Below are positions 24,501 to 39,500 of a stretch of DNA of 64,000 nucleotides, one piece after another. The notes under the pieces are model-generated. The model ran no database searches. It was not told where the DNA came from and saw only the letters and a program-made list of their open reading frames with translations. Every line of letters begins with the position of its first letter. The stretch's first letter is position 1. A program made the translations under genes and the position numbers. Origin of the DNA: Sclerurus mexicanus (Eukaryota > Chordata > Aves > Passeriformes > Furnariidae); contig VWZF01000451.1 in assembly GCA_013396755.1 (NCBI GenBank), positions 2,099,925 to 2,163,924 on the forward strand, given 5' to 3'.

Positions 24501-27500
24501 CAGTTTCTGTATCTTTCTGTTTCTGTATCTTTCTGACAGAACAGCACTAGCGCGAACATGTCCTTTGCTCTGCCTAAATTTACCATCTCTGACTAATGCT
24601 GGTTTCCTACTGCCCAGTATTTTCTCATCTCTAACCTCTCTGTCCTATCCATCTGGTGGACTTGTACCTCTATCTGGATCTACACTCTAGAAAAACAAAG
24701 ATAGCAGTGGTCAGCATGCAGTTTTAAAGATACAGTAATAGTTTACAAATGGGAGTGGGGGTATCTGGTCTTTTATTCCAAGTTAAAAACAGATATTTTC
24801 CAATTTATGCCAGAAAGGGAATTTGTTGGAGTTGAAAGGAGCAGTCTTTGTGGGCACTAATTATGTTATGACAGGACTTTGTAATGTCAATAGATTGCCT
24901 GGATAATTCTCCAAGTTGCTGTGCTGCTTCTCTTTTGTTTTCCTTTATGGGATAACTTAAGGTGTGTTTACCTTACTGGCTGGTGCAGCACAAAGGAGGA
25001 AGCGCAGGGGTTAATTTGGTGTGCCCTGCTGTGAATGCAGGACCTTACAGTCACATTATGTCTTTAGTGCCAGTGAAGTTTGTGCCAACTGCCAATTCTA
25101 GGTACATACTGTGCAGAAGTGGAGCACTGCCAATTGGACAACTTGGCATCTGTGTTGCAATTGGGTTACTCTAGACAGCATCACAGGTGTCATTTCAACT
25201 TTCATTACATCAAAGGGGAAGCCTGTCTGGGTGCACCACTGCTGTGTTTAAGAATGGATGCTCAGACACTTCAAGGCAGATTTGCAAACAATCTCTCATG
25301 CCCTGACTGGAAATGTAAATGCCCCCTTAATGTTTGTTTGCTCTTTTTCTTTGGTCCCTTGGATCCAATGGATCTTCTTTTACTACATATAGAGTGAGAT
25401 GGAAAAATGCTCCTTCTGGGTAATGTTGGTTTTTTTATTCTCTCCTTCATGACAGTTATTTCTGCAACAGGAATAAATGATAAGAAATAGCAGGGAAATA
25501 AATTAAAAGACCTATTTGGGAAGTGTCAGTAGTACATACAGAGGCTGTTGGAGAAAGCACAGCAAAATGTTCGAGTTGTCCAGTGGAGCTGCTGAGTAGG
25601 ATTTCAAGGTGACTGGTAGACTCACACATCTTTTTTTACCTTGTTAAGACATTTGAATGTAATAAAGATGAAGACATGCTCTGTGCAGTAGATCACATGC
25701 ACACACAGTTTTGCGTTATTTTTCAGTTTTTATTATTGTTTCATAGCTTGAGCTAGAGAATTACCACCTGAAAAACTGTAATCAGAGGCTGATGGAGCGA
25801 ATTGAAGCCCTTCAGGATACATTGCAAGGTAAATGTGTTCACCTGGCATCGTACCCTACTAACCACCCCAAGAGTGGAAGTCAGCGTTCCCAGGTTGTAT
25901 TCTTAACTTTGTCAGAGATTAATACTTGTGACAGAAAGCAGTAGAATTGCTCTGTTCCTCAGTGGGTCCATTTTTAAGATGGGAATAACATGCTTACCTG
26001 CCTTAAACTCTTAAATGTTTGCCCACCAATGACTGAACACAGACTTCTTTTCTTTTTTTTTTTTAATCTGCTTTTGCCATTAAATGAAGCCACTGAGCTC
26101 CTGAATTAGAAGCACTTGTTGAAATACATAGTAAAACTCTCCATTCCCTTCAGGGCTGAAGGGGAGAAGTCCCTGTGGTATTTCACATTCCCTTCACAGG
26201 TGAATTATTCTCATCCCCACAGAGCCTCTGCTGGTGTGTGAGCTGAGTAACTGAGTGAGGCAAGGCAGCAGCTGTCTGGTCTGCCTTTAGAAGCTGGGGT
26301 CCTCTGTGCTATCAGGTTGGGTTGGAGAAAGCTGCTTATGGTGTTTGGGCTTTGGCAGTTCTTCTTTGGTGGACAGATGGAAAACTTCAGTCTCCAGGGC
26401 TTGAATTCAGTACCTTTCATTGCAACACACTGTGCGGAGGAAATTCTCCCTTAACCGTTTTCTTTCTTTTATCTTTTAATGAGCTTGGTTTGGTCACATT
26501 AAGATGAGCTAGTTTCCAGAACTTCACTGGGCATGTGGCAGGGGGCATTTATTTCCCTCAGAAGTCTTTTTGGCATTCCTATCACTCCACAGCAAGGGAA
26601 TAGAGCAGAATTCCTTCTAAATCCCACCATGTTTCTAGCAAAATGCTTGATGACTGGGTTTTTCTCATCCCCTCTGGCTCTGACTGTTCACTAAAAGAGA
26701 ATCCCTGGTAAGCTGCGTTAACAATCTGGTATTAAGTGTTCCCTGGATTCCAGCTCTCTGGGCAGTAAACAGTCCTGCCCTCTCCTCTTATGCCTCACTA
26801 GTCTCACTATGCCAGACTGAAGTCAGAGGCCTCTGCAGAGAGACAAATCTCTTCTTGCTTTCTATACTAATAGTAACAGCTTCCTCTTCTTAATCTCCTG
26901 TCACATCTAGGAAGCTGCAAAAATACCAGTAATATTTAAAATTAATTACCTCTTTTCAGTCTATGCTGATGATTTACCTCAGGGTCAGGGGAAAATGTGT
27001 GCCAGGATTTGTGTGTGCCACTCTTATGTGTTAGCTTTGTTAACATTCAGTTCCTTGTGACTCAAGTGCCAAGGTCTCATGGTTGTCTTTTTCTCAGCTG
27101 TTTCCAAGAGCAGGTTTCATCCTCTTCACTGTCAACAGTAATTTATTCTGCTGTTTGCTCTTCCCTCTGTAACTTTGTGTCTTCAGTTTGTTTCTCCTTC
27201 CTTGTAAATCCCATTTCTGATTAAGCAATACCCATAGAGTTTGATGTTCTGGCAGCATTTTCAGTGGTAGCTATGCAGAGTCACACTCACCCATATTTTG
27301 CGAATTCCAAAGCATGTAATGATTTGGTTCTTTTTCAGTCAGGGAATATATAAATGCCAAACATCAATCAAACATCCTCTGCCACGCCAAGTTTTATCCA
27401 CACTTTCTCATACCCTAAAGCTGCTATTTGGCAGAAATTGTTGAACCAACATAATATTTAAATCTGGTGATTATGGAAAGGAAGAAAGTACTGGAATTAC

Positions 27501-30500
27501 AAACTGTAGGTACTAAATAGACAAAAGGCAAGGGAGGCAATCTAGGATCTATCTTTTATTCGTCTTCTAATACAACAACTAAAAGGGCAGAGAAACAACT
27601 AAGAAAAGGAATATTTTACAGCAAAATCCTGTCAAGCAGGACTATAAAACTTTGTGACAAAAAGCACTGTGTGGGTCGTATAGCACAAAAAGATAGCAAA
27701 AAGCTCTAGGGAAATTTTTGAAAAGAGAGGAACCTCACTGATTGGTGTGATGGTTAAGAAGGTCTCCATGCCTTTCCTGGAAGCCTCATCTAGCCCCTGA
27801 GGAGGGATGGAATCGTACCTTCTTATTTGATGACTTAAATCACTGTAGGTTCACTAAGGCCAAAAGCCATGCTAAGCAATGTCCTGGCCACTTGAATGTT
27901 TTTTGACAGTGTTTTGTGGATAGGTGCACCTCCTTCTCATGGCTGTTTTAAGAGAAGAGATGTAACTGTGTATAGGGAAGAGTAAAAACTGCTATATTGC
28001 ATTAGACCGAAAGCTTGCTTAGGCCAGTATCCCATCTCCTGGCTTATCTGCAGAATTGTACTTCCTCTGTAAATTTCAAATGCTGTCTGTGAATTTCTTT
28101 AGGCACCCCTTATTTCCACTTTTGTAAGAAACAGCGACCAATAATTTCTTGCTCATCTCTTCTGTACTATTCCCGATTATAAATGTATAGCATTTCTGTT
28201 ATAACTGTGCCCAGCCATCTCCATTCTGTATAGTCCTGACCAGGCCAGGGTGCTATTGAAATACAACTGGCATAAACATACGCTAGGAAGCAACAATTAA
28301 GACATTGAAGCATTTGAATGCCCTAACCATATGTTCTCCTCCCTTGTAGATATGACCAGCATTCCTCCCTTTGAATCTCTTTGGAGCTGTAATTCCCTGA
28401 AGCCCAGAGCATCACAGGCCTCTTTTGCTGAGAAGATAGACCAGAAAGCTGTGCTCCTCACACCTGATATCAGAGAGATGTGTCAGACAGGACCTACCAA
28501 ACATGTCCTCTCTTCAGCAAATATGCTCCTTGCCAGTGACACCTTTACTGAGAAGGGAGAGGATAAATCTCTGCTTTCCCAGAGCACAGTGAAGCTCATG
28601 GCTGACCCATCAAGCTGGAATCTCTCCACAGAGAAAGATGTATTCCCAGCCATAAGTTCTGAACATGGTTTAGGGTGCTCTGATGCTGCATCAGTGGACC
28701 CTCCAGCTGAGACCACAAGATTTCTTGAGGCTTTGACCTTCCAGTCTTCTTCGGAAGGAAATTGTTGTCCTACGAACACCTTGCAACAAGTGGGTTTGGA
28801 TGGCACTCGCTTCTCTGATGATCTGAGTGCCAGATTCCACTCCCACCGGCTGGACTCCTCTTCCTCGGGAGAGATAATAAGCATGATTGAGGGCCATCTC
28901 CAAACTGCTGAACCACCCCTGGCTGTGTCAACATCAGCTGTTACAGCACATTCTTCCTGTACAGGGAGGGAATGCAGCCTTGGGAGTAGCATGACCTTTC
29001 CAAAAGTACGAACACCCAATACACCAAGGGACAGTATCCAACTAGCCAAGAGACATCACAGCCAACCACAGCCAGGGGCTAATTCTTTCCATCGTGTAAT
29101 GCACTTAGAGACTAGCACTTTCCAGCCCATAACAGATGCTCCAGTCTGCCATGGGCACATGGAGGAGACAGACATTGATGATGATGCAGTATTGGAGAAG
29201 ATGGAGACAGAATGTGGTCTGCTGAGGGAAGAAGCTGGAGCATGTGAGGAAGTGTCCCGCTCATGTGCAGGGCACAGAGGAACTGTGAGTTCTGAAGCTA
29301 GCACACCTAACCCAGGAGGTAAACCTCCAACACCACCGCTGCACCGATTCCCATCGTGGGTAAGATACGCAAGGGCAACAGTTTGAGAAGTGCTGTTTAT
29401 CTTTGAGTAGTGCCCAGCAGTTAGGCTGCAACAGCTCAGGCTATTGTTACCTGTGGACATCACAGGTTAGATTCCTGAACCACCAAGTCTGACAGTTCCA
29501 GATCATGGGGCATACTGGTTCCACTGACAATTTTTTTCTACTTTTCTCTTTATAAGGGGCAAAAATAAAATCCATGGGAAAAACCAGTACTCAAGAAACA
29601 TGGGAGTAAAAATGAAAGTCAGGAGGTGCTGTATTGTAGTTTATAGTTATGTGTCACCAAAGTTAATCCTTAGTTCTGTTGTCATGTGTTTAAGATAGAA
29701 AAATGAGTCCTAAGTGCAGTGGACAAGACCAGATAGCTCCAGAAGGAGGAGAAAACTCTGAATACTGGAATAGATATATGGATTAGATCTCAGCATTCCT
29801 ATCTCATGGTATGCTTCTGCTACTGGGAAAATTTTGTGAAAACCTTTGGTGAAGTGGTATACATGTCCTGTTGCTTGCATCATGTGAGAGAGGGGTTTGT
29901 TGTTCTCGCTTTCAGTTACTTTTTAGCTGAATTCTTTGCTAGCCATAGAATTGTTTAGCTTGGAAAAAAGAAAAAGCCTTCCCCTCATCCACTGAGCAGG
30001 TTATCTCATCGTAGAAGGAGATCAGGTTGGTCAAGCAGGACTTGTCTTTCACAAACCCCTGCTGGCTGGGCCCTCCATTGGTTGTCCTATACATGCCATG
30101 TGATGGCACTCAAGATGATCTGCTCTGTGGCCTTCTCTGGCACTGAGGTCAGTCTGACAGGTCTGTAGCTCTTCAGATCCTCTGCTGCCATTTCCTTATC
30201 CTTTGTCACTATGTTTCCCACCGTATCCAATAAAGGATGGTGATTCTCCTTTTGTTTCTCATGTATTTATAGAAATCTTTTGTTGTCCTTTACTGCCGTA
30301 GCCAGGTGAAATTCTGGTTGGACTTTGGCCCTTCTAATTTTCTCCCTGCATAACCTCATGACACTCTGTAGTCCTCCTGAGTTGCCTGCCCCTTCTTCCA
30401 AAGGTCATAAACTCTCTTTTTTAATGACTTCAGCCAAAGTTCTGTGTTCAGCCAGGCCAGTCTTCCTCACTGTCTCATCTTCCAGCACATGGGGATGGCC

Positions 30501-33500
30501 TGCTCCTGTACCTTTCAGATTTCCTTCTTGAAGAATGTTCAGTTTTGCTGCACTTCTTTGCCCTTCAGGACTGACTCCCAAGGGACTCGGCCACCTTTGG
30601 CTCCTAAACAGGCCAAAGTCTGTGTCAGTTTAACTGGTATACCTGGTGGAAATCAATGTAGTATCAAAAGAGATGATTGTGTTGGTTTTAATTGCTATTT
30701 TAGGGGCATAGGCAAAGAAGTGTTTTACTGAAGATGAGAAGTCAAGCACTTGTTAATTCTTATGCTTTATAAACTTATTTTCACGGAAAGCTCAACGTTA
30801 ATTGTGATCTTTGGCTGTATTCATTGATACCAATTTAAGCCCCAGTGTAATCACATCTGCTTTTCCAAAGGAAATTCTTTTCTTTCAGTCCATAATATGG
30901 AACTGTGCAGGGCATGAAGGTGGATAATGTAGTATCTTGAAACTGCAGTTTTTCAAGATGTTTGTATCATGTGCTGCTGAAGTCAGAAAAGTATCAATGA
31001 ACAGGGTACTCACTTGGAAGAAGGGAAATATGACTGAGAGATTGGCTACTATTCCTGTCTCTGATCTAGAGTTCCCATATAAGGTTCTTCTAGTCCCCTA
31101 AGCTAAATCTTTCACAGGTGATTATCAGCTCCACATACACCTTCTGAATGTCTGACTTGAATTTGGCAACTAAATTTGATTACAGAAGGGCTGATCACCT
31201 CTCTGCTGCAACTGTATTAATTTGTTTTCATTACAGTATTATATGATGCCAAATTCTCAAAAAGTCATATCTTGGACACCTTGAAACAGGTACTCCAAAG
31301 TTATTGAATACTTCAAAGAATTTATGTCTGAGTTCTGAAAAACACTGAGAGCACCCATCAATATCCACCCCGGGGTTACTGTCAAATTTTTTATTCACTT
31401 CTATGAAGCATTACAGTCATTATTACAGTTAGGAACACCACATGAAAAATCCAGTATCTTTTCTGCAGACTACAGTCAATTAAATATCCAGCTAAGCAAA
31501 TTTAGGTTTATCAAACTATAAATCATGAATAGAATAATAAATAATAGCTTCATCAGTAAGAAATATCCATTACGTTCCTTGAATAGAGGTTGTCTGGGGA
31601 AAAAGATGTACAGATTATTTCATAAGAAACTAAATTGCAATGCGAATACATGACAGAAAATACTAATTCTGTCATTTTTTATGTACTTGATTTTGCAGTC
31701 TTAGGTACTTTAATGTATATGTATTATGTGTGCTATTGCATAGTGTTTGGTTGTATGCATTTAGGAGTAGCAAGAGGTTTCCTAGCTTTGGATTTTATCC
31801 ATTTCAGACTGATGCCTTTGATGCCTTAGTCATAACATTGTATTTAGGTACAGATTTGGGTTCCCTGCCCCGGAATTGTTATCAATTCATGAAGCACTTG
31901 GAGATCCTTTGAACTGAAAGCTCTGTATGTTGTTATAACCGAGACACAGGCTTATTGAGATCATTCCAGGCATTTCTTTCATTCCCTTATCAGAGAATGG
32001 TCATCCTTTGCAGATGGTGACTCAATAAATTGTCCTTTATAGAAGTTCTTGATTCATTTTAATGCATTGTTCATAAAGTGGAAACCTCCAATCTTTTTCC
32101 AAGCTGTGATATAGTAATTTATTGATAATTACATGCAGGTGTTCCAGTCTGTGGATATCATCTCTGTAACTGGGGATTCACACAGAGTGACATGCTTCCA
32201 CTAATCCACCACATCATTCACACAACACACGGTAGAATACAGCAATCCCAGAGAGCCCCTCCTTCCTGCCCAAAGATGTGACTGTGGTGTGATTCTGTGA
32301 CATGACCATTTCTTTCTGCAAGACTGACACTTTTGTGTGACCATTGCTTTTCATGGTATTGTTGTTTCAGGAGAGCCGAATCTATGCTGTGGCCAAGTCT
32401 GGCATGAGGTTGTCTGAAGTGGCCGTGGTGAATGATACTTCCAGATGCTGTAAGTTCTAGACAAGATCCATCTTTAGAGGGAGTTTATGGTGACAGTGTG
32501 GGACCTGGGCTTCTGGCTGTTTACATTTTTTCATTTCCTTGCCTGTTTTCAAAGTAAATTTGATCTTGTAGATACCTACAATAAAGAAAGGACAGGAGGA
32601 GGATACATCTGATCTCAGGGGTGGTTGATGCTGGGCTGTTTGTGCCTCTACATTCAGTGACATCCTCAGGGATTCCATTTTCTTCTTCATCGCTTTTGCA
32701 GCCACTCAGCTGTCTCTGCATGTCCGTGACCTTTTAGTCTTATTCACCATCACCTTTCCCTGTTAGGGCTTTTCTCTGTTTGGACAAGGTGCACTAGATT
32801 GCCATTGCACCGTGGGGAGCCCAGGGTGGGTAAGATGTCTTACAGGCTAAACAGAGGGAATTTTGCAGCTCTCTCTGGGAGTTGTATGTAATTAATAACA
32901 CATTCCCTGACTTTTTTGAGGCCAGATTGTCCAGGATTACAATCCTCCATGTGCTTCTCCATTAAAATCTTCACTTTTTCACCAGTTTGTATTATTTGCT
33001 TAATCTCTGAATTTTCCCAGTTTCCAGTTTCTCGTGTTCAACTTCTGGGCCATTTACCTGTCTCATCTATAGAAATGTCACCGTGCCAGTCTACACTACA
33101 CTGAAGGGGGTAAGGCATTACCTCACTTTTCCTGGTCCAGGCTTGCTAGTAATTTGAGAGAAAGCAGGATGAAGATGTGCAGTGAATGAAAGAAAATTAG
33201 AGAATGTCAGGAAGTACTGGACACCAAAAGAATGCAGAAGGATGAGCAAATGATAAATGTATTTAGTAATGCAGAACACTGCCGCAAGATTTGGTCCAGG
33301 AAACTGCAGTGTGCACTCTGAGACTGTAGAAATCTACAGGTGATAGTGGGTGCAGCCTAAAGAATGAAATGGAGTGCAGGGCTTGTGGAAAAGTGTGAGG
33401 ATGTAACCAGAGGAGACCCAGCCATATTGGACTAGAGAGCCCAGCTTGGAAGTTCTCAGACCAGAAGGGGAGGAAATGAAGAACCCTGGGGCAGAAGTGG

Positions 33501-36500
33501 TCAAGGTGGTGTGAAAATGAAGGGCACTGATTGCTCTGCCTCCTTACTGAGCAGGGATTTTCCTGGAGAAACTCTTCTCTCACACGCTGACCATACAGGT
33601 CTGTTTTCCAGAAAGCCACACAGATCAGCAACGTGCCTTTCTTAGACGAATCTTCAGGATCCGACGATGACTGTGGCTCCCATGCCAGCTTCAGGACTTC
33701 TACTGCTGGATCTGAGAACAGGAAAGCTAGCATACCAGGCAGCCCTCGTGCCGTGAAGAGAGGTAAAGTGGGAGCATTGCTACTGAGCAGGACGAGCTCT
33801 TGTCATCACAGGTGAGGCAAGATGCCCTGAACAGCATCATCAGTGACAGGCAGGTGCTCAGACAAGGTGATGCTACTAAGAAGTTCTCCCAGAATGTGTG
33901 CAGACATCAACAGCTACTCAGTAGAAAGGTGTTCTCTTAAATAATTCTTACTGCTGATAGATTTCCATTCAGGCAATTGCTGGACTTAGATTGTGGGAAG
34001 GATTGATCTCCCAAATTCATCACATATCCAGTCATCTGTACCTTTTCTGTGACTTCTCCTTGGAAGCAAGCTAGTACTAACACAATAAAGAAAATTGGTT
34101 TTTTGGCTTTGCCACTGTGTGGTAATTTCTTGACCAGTAAGGAAATCTTTCCTGTCTTTGAGAGGTATCAGGTACTTTGTATCCTAGGAGATTTTTTTCT
34201 TGCCTGCTGGGAAGGCTAAACTGGATCTTTGAATGAAATTTTCATTACAATTAGTAGTCAGTAAAATCGAATCATATTTAATGTAGTTTTAACTTCTGTT
34301 GTGATGCCTTGGCTGATGTGTCTGTGCATTGCCATGGACCAGTGGTGGAAGATTCATAGAAAGCAAACCCCTGTTTCTAGTGAGGGAGCCTTTTCCTTAG
34401 CTGGAATCAGAGGGTCTTGAGACTTTGTAATGGATGTTTACAGCTACAAACAATCTGTCTGTCCTTTACATAACAAGTCTGTTCATTTTTATTTTTTTGT
34501 AATATTTTTTTCATTCTGTTTTAGTCAGCAGTACTTCACTGTTGGTATCCAAAACTCACTTTCATTACTTGTCTTCTAGGGGGGAAAAAAAAAAGAGGTC
34601 TCAGAAGACTGGTTAGTGGGGTTTGAGTTTCCAGAGTCTGATCTGATTTGTACTTCTTTAACAAAGAAAGCCTTAATGGTGAACTCAGTAACTTTTTCAG
34701 AGTCTGAAAAATTCAGTGCCTGCTTCTGACTAGCCATGATTCTCATTCCTTCCTTTATTTTAAACAGGTGTATCTATGTCTTCACTGAGCTCTGAGAGTG
34801 ACTATGCCATCCCTCCTGATGCCTATTCCTTGGATGGGGACTATTCAGAGCCAGAACATAAGCTACAGCGAACATCTTCCTATTCTGCTGATGGAGGAAT
34901 CTGCACTGTAAGTCTTGCTGCATTACAGTTGTAAAGGGATCAACCAGAGCCTTGGCCTTGAAAAAGCACAACTGCAATATATTGAGTTATCCCCTGCAAA
35001 GTGATGCTCTAACAGACTGGGCTATTGGTCCCGCTGATAGGTATGAAAAGACACCTTCTGATGCTTCAGAAGAAAGTGCAATTTCTGTTATGTGGTTAGA
35101 TAAAAGTATATGCATCAAGGGCTGTATTCTTTCCTGATGGCCTGTACTGGTTTCCTGTAGTCATATTCTGCTTAAATGATGGCCTTACATTTTTGGGACA
35201 AAACAAGTTTGGAAATTCAGAGGAAGAAAAGAGAAAGGATATAATATTTTGGCCTAGAAAAACCTCAAACGCGGGCAGCATTAAATTCTGTACTCTTGAA
35301 TGTAAGAGATGAAGCAGACAAGGAACAGTAGTCCAATCATGGCATAGAGACAGCCTTCACTTTTATTTGGAAAATCAGTGCCTTGATAGAAAGGCAAATA
35401 AGTTTACAGTGCATCAGACAACCAGTGAAATGATCTTCAGGTGCCTTCTTTACTTAAGCAAGACAAAGTAGTATTTGCAGCTACACAGATTAGGACTCTG
35501 TGCAAGTTGAACCTTGAATGGCTGCTACTGAACAAAGCAGAAAATGATGGAGGTGTACCAAATATCTGGACTTGATTTCAGCACACTTTCATTGGTATTC
35601 TGAGAGGTGCAAGATAATCTCCTCTCCCCTCTGCTTTTTGCCCTCTAGGAACCCATGGAGAAATCAGGTTACTTGCTCAAAATGGGCAGCCAGGTAAAGA
35701 CGTGGAAGAGACGATGGTTTGTTCTTAGAAACAGACAACTCATGTACTACAAGTCTCCGGTAAGTCACTGGGATACATTTTCTCCTCTCTGGAGGCACAG
35801 AGAAATACTCATCGGTCAGGACGTGGGGTTCTGAGTAAAACTACAGATTCTAGGGAGAAGAAAGCTGGATTCTTTAATTTTTCACCCTCCTGCACAGACA
35901 TGGAAGTACTAGAAAACTAGGGTAAAATTGAAAATCAGCTTTCATACAATCAAAATTTGTATGTGCGATAAAATACTACTACTGTTTGCCTTCCTTATTC
36001 TGCTGTATTTAGCTACATTACAGAGAATTATGTTTAGGGATATTCACCTTCCACAGTTTTTTCTTCTGGACAGCAATTTCCTCCATACCTGCATAATCAC
36101 ACAGTATTTCTTTGCTTACAAGTCAAGAATATTGAAAAGATTTATTTTCATTTTTTCAGTTGTCATATTCTAGCAAGAAAAAATACACCATAGGGCACAG
36201 TGCATCTTTATTTCTGATATTAGGTTTATCCATCAGAATCCACAAGCAGATTATGCATATATATATTATATTTTTATTTATGTATATAAATAATTTCATA
36301 AATATTCAGAATTTAGACTGTTGTTGAAAGTGATTTCTGGAAGACCGTAGTCCAGCTAACACATTGAAGGACTGTCATCAGCTATAGATGATTTTGTCCC
36401 AAACCAATAGTTTTGTCTGGCTGAATCTTGAAAACTTCTAAAGGTGGAAATTCAGACACCATTTTGGTACCTGTCTGGTATTGTATTACCTTCCCAGTGA

Positions 36501-39500
36501 GAAAAGCCTTGCTTTCTTGATGGTTTGGGTTTTTTTCCTAACATCCAATCTGAACTTCAAAAGACAGTATTTGTCACCATTACCCTTGTTACGCTGTCTG
36601 CCACTACTGAGGAGACTTTTGCTTCATCATTGAAAATGAGACAGTTATGCTTCCATTGCAACCTGGAAACCTTCAGCTGTCCCTTCAGCTCATGAATGTA
36701 GACTCCAACCTGCACATGCATATTATGGTATATATAAATAAGATCCATCTGAGGTTTCCTACAGAAAAAAAGCATTTGCTTTTCTTTCCCCAGAGCGATG
36801 TTATCCGCAAACCACAAGGGCAGATGGAGCTGAATTCCTCATGCCAAATTGTCAGAGGTGAAGGGTCCCAAACATTCCAGGTGGGCATTGCTTTTTTTAT
36901 CCTGCACATAACCACACACTCAGTGGGTGAGGGAGATAGTACCTGGGATCTCCTCTTTTTGAAAAACTCTCTTCACAAGATCTCTAGCCTGACTTCGGAT
37001 CCTGGAGGTTCTGAAGAAACATCTGAAGTGTTGGATTGCTATTAGAATTTGACTTTTGAAGTACTAGAAGTTAGCCTGTCACTGGATTCAGTTTTAAATC
37101 ATTATTGTTAGAGGACTTTGTTAAAAAGGCAGCATTAAAGTTTCTCTCATACTCTGAAAGGCATGTGGCCTGACCTGTGAGCTACTTTCTGCCCTTATAG
37201 AACTGAACTTGTTAAGGCTTAATATTATTAAATCTGTAGCATATTTCATGTCAGAGTGACAAGGTAGTGAATGCAGAATGCAATACCAAGTGAAGGCATG
37301 TTCATATTTATGTATCTTTAAAATGAAAAATTAGCAGCAGCACTGAAAAACAAGAAAGGATGAGAGAGGACACAGAGCTACAATATCCAACAGAAACAGC
37401 AAGAGAGCCTATGAGAATTTCATTGATCTGAGTTTCATTTCTTTCACTTGGGCTTTGAGAATTAGCACCTTTATTTTTTACCCTCAAAAAATCCCTCCTG
37501 AATGACCAAAACTAAAAGCTCAGTATAGGATAAAGAATCTCAGCAGCTGAAGAAAAGATTTCTAGGTGTGCAGATTTATATTTTCTCACTCCTTTTTCTT
37601 CCAGCTTGTGACAGAAAAGAGGACCTACTTCCTGACAGCAGACTCTCCCAACATCCTGGAGGAATGGATTCATGTCCTACAGAGTATCCTGAGAGTGCAA
37701 GTGACCCGTCCTATTGGTGTTCCTCACAGTGATGCTAAACCTACTGTGAAAGGCTGGCTAACCAAGGTAAAATAATATTTCATACTTTAGTCAGTTTAGA
37801 TCAGTTTGCACAGTAAATGTGAGCAAGCAATTAGTATTTTAATACTCCCTATAAGAGTAGGGGAAGAAAGAAAAGTGGCAGTAGACTTCTGTATTTGAAA
37901 GTGAAACATTTATATAAATGGTAAGGAGTGGGACAAACAAGGCTGCTGAAAGATACTGACTTTATCAAATAGTAAGTAATAACAGATATCTATCTTATGT
38001 ATGCTTTTCTTCAACAGAATTCACAGCATATCTTAGTAAAAAAATCTGGAAACATTGTTAAATGTCATGTTTAATTTGTGTGTAACTTTGAGAGTTTCAA
38101 ATAAATGGTTTGTATGGTTCCAGGTTAGCATTTATTTCTGTCATAACAGACTGCATGCACTTTAGTGCAAAGAACAAAGGCTGAAAATTCTTATGCTGTC
38201 CACCATTTCCATAGTCTTGCGTGGCAGGTTACTATGAATATTTTAATGTAATTCTGATCAGCTTCTAAGATTGCTAAAGACAACCTGCATCTGAAGGTTG
38301 TTCTTCTGCAATAGGAAACAGCTCCCCAGACTACAGGTTGACTGGTCTTTTTCTGCTGAGATGAACTGATTTGTTTTTATAATTTTAAATACGTTATTTT
38401 TACCATTTCTGTATTCTGAAATACAATATTAAGTTATTATGAATGAGTAAAATACTTCACAAAGTCTTGGACCCACTTCCATAAGCACTTATGTCCCATC
38501 TACTTAGGTGGGATGTACTTACCTGCTCTTGTAAGTGGTGCTCTGGATGTTTTGAGAGGAGCTTTATATTAGCATAAAACAAATCATATATGCAAGGTTT
38601 TAAGGGAGAGTTGAACTGAAAGTTGAAATGCTAGAAAATTGTTCCAGCCACACTGCTGATGTTAAAAACATGTATTTCTTTGTCCTCCTTACAGGTTAAG
38701 CATGGTCACTCTAAGCTGGTCTGGTGTGCACTGATTGGAAGAACTTTCTACTACTATCGAAATCATGAAGATAAGGTAATTCCTTTTTCCTTTTTGTTCC
38801 TGTTAACCCTCCTTTCCCATTTCTCATGAAGCTTTCTTTCCTTCTACTGCTTCTGTGTCCCATGCTTCAAGCTCTTCCTTGGTTATACTTTTCCTCTTCT
38901 AACAGCATCCATTCCACAATAAGAATCAGTATTTTCTCTGATTTTATTTTTTTTAAGCTAAAATGACATCAGGCTTAAAAAGGAAGTGATTGCTCTTTCT
39001 TAGATCACTGTATATCTTGTTTCTCACCTTCTCCATTTGGTCTTGTGAAGCCTTTAGAGCAGACTTTTATACAGCAGCCAATACCTTCTGCATACTGTCA
39101 TGAAAATTAATAGCAGCAACAATATGGGAAGAAGGGGGTCTTTTAATGACTATAATGTGCTTCCATTTCTGGAAGCTGGAACCAATAGTCCATTACTTTG
39201 TCCTGGTGATGTCAAAACCCAAGTTTTAGAATATCAAGAAATACTGTGATTTGTATTTGGGTTTGACCTCCAGAGTTAGCACAGAAGATATCCTCTGTTT
39301 GTCTGAATCTACCAACTTATATGATTTTAAAAGTACTTATTTTCCAGCAGCAAGCAGAAAGTCTGATCAGGATCAGAAAACAGTGGCTCCAGACATTGAG
39401 CAACTGACATCAAGTGTAATGGGAAGAAAACAGTATCTTATGGGAAAAACCATCTTTCTATTTGCATATTCTCATTCTGATCTGCAGAGGCTTTCCCAAG

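Noticed and set aside
28483..29049. 188-codon open frame on the minus strand
   Set aside because: It is the exact antisense of PLEKHH1 coding exon 6, whose plus-strand frame has conserved motifs, correct splice sites and phases.
33073..33109. A shorter 37-bp version of PLEKHH1 coding exon 8 using AG at 33071-33072
   Set aside because: It cannot join coding exon 7 (32371-32449) without a stop codon; the acceptor at 33020 fits phase and homology.
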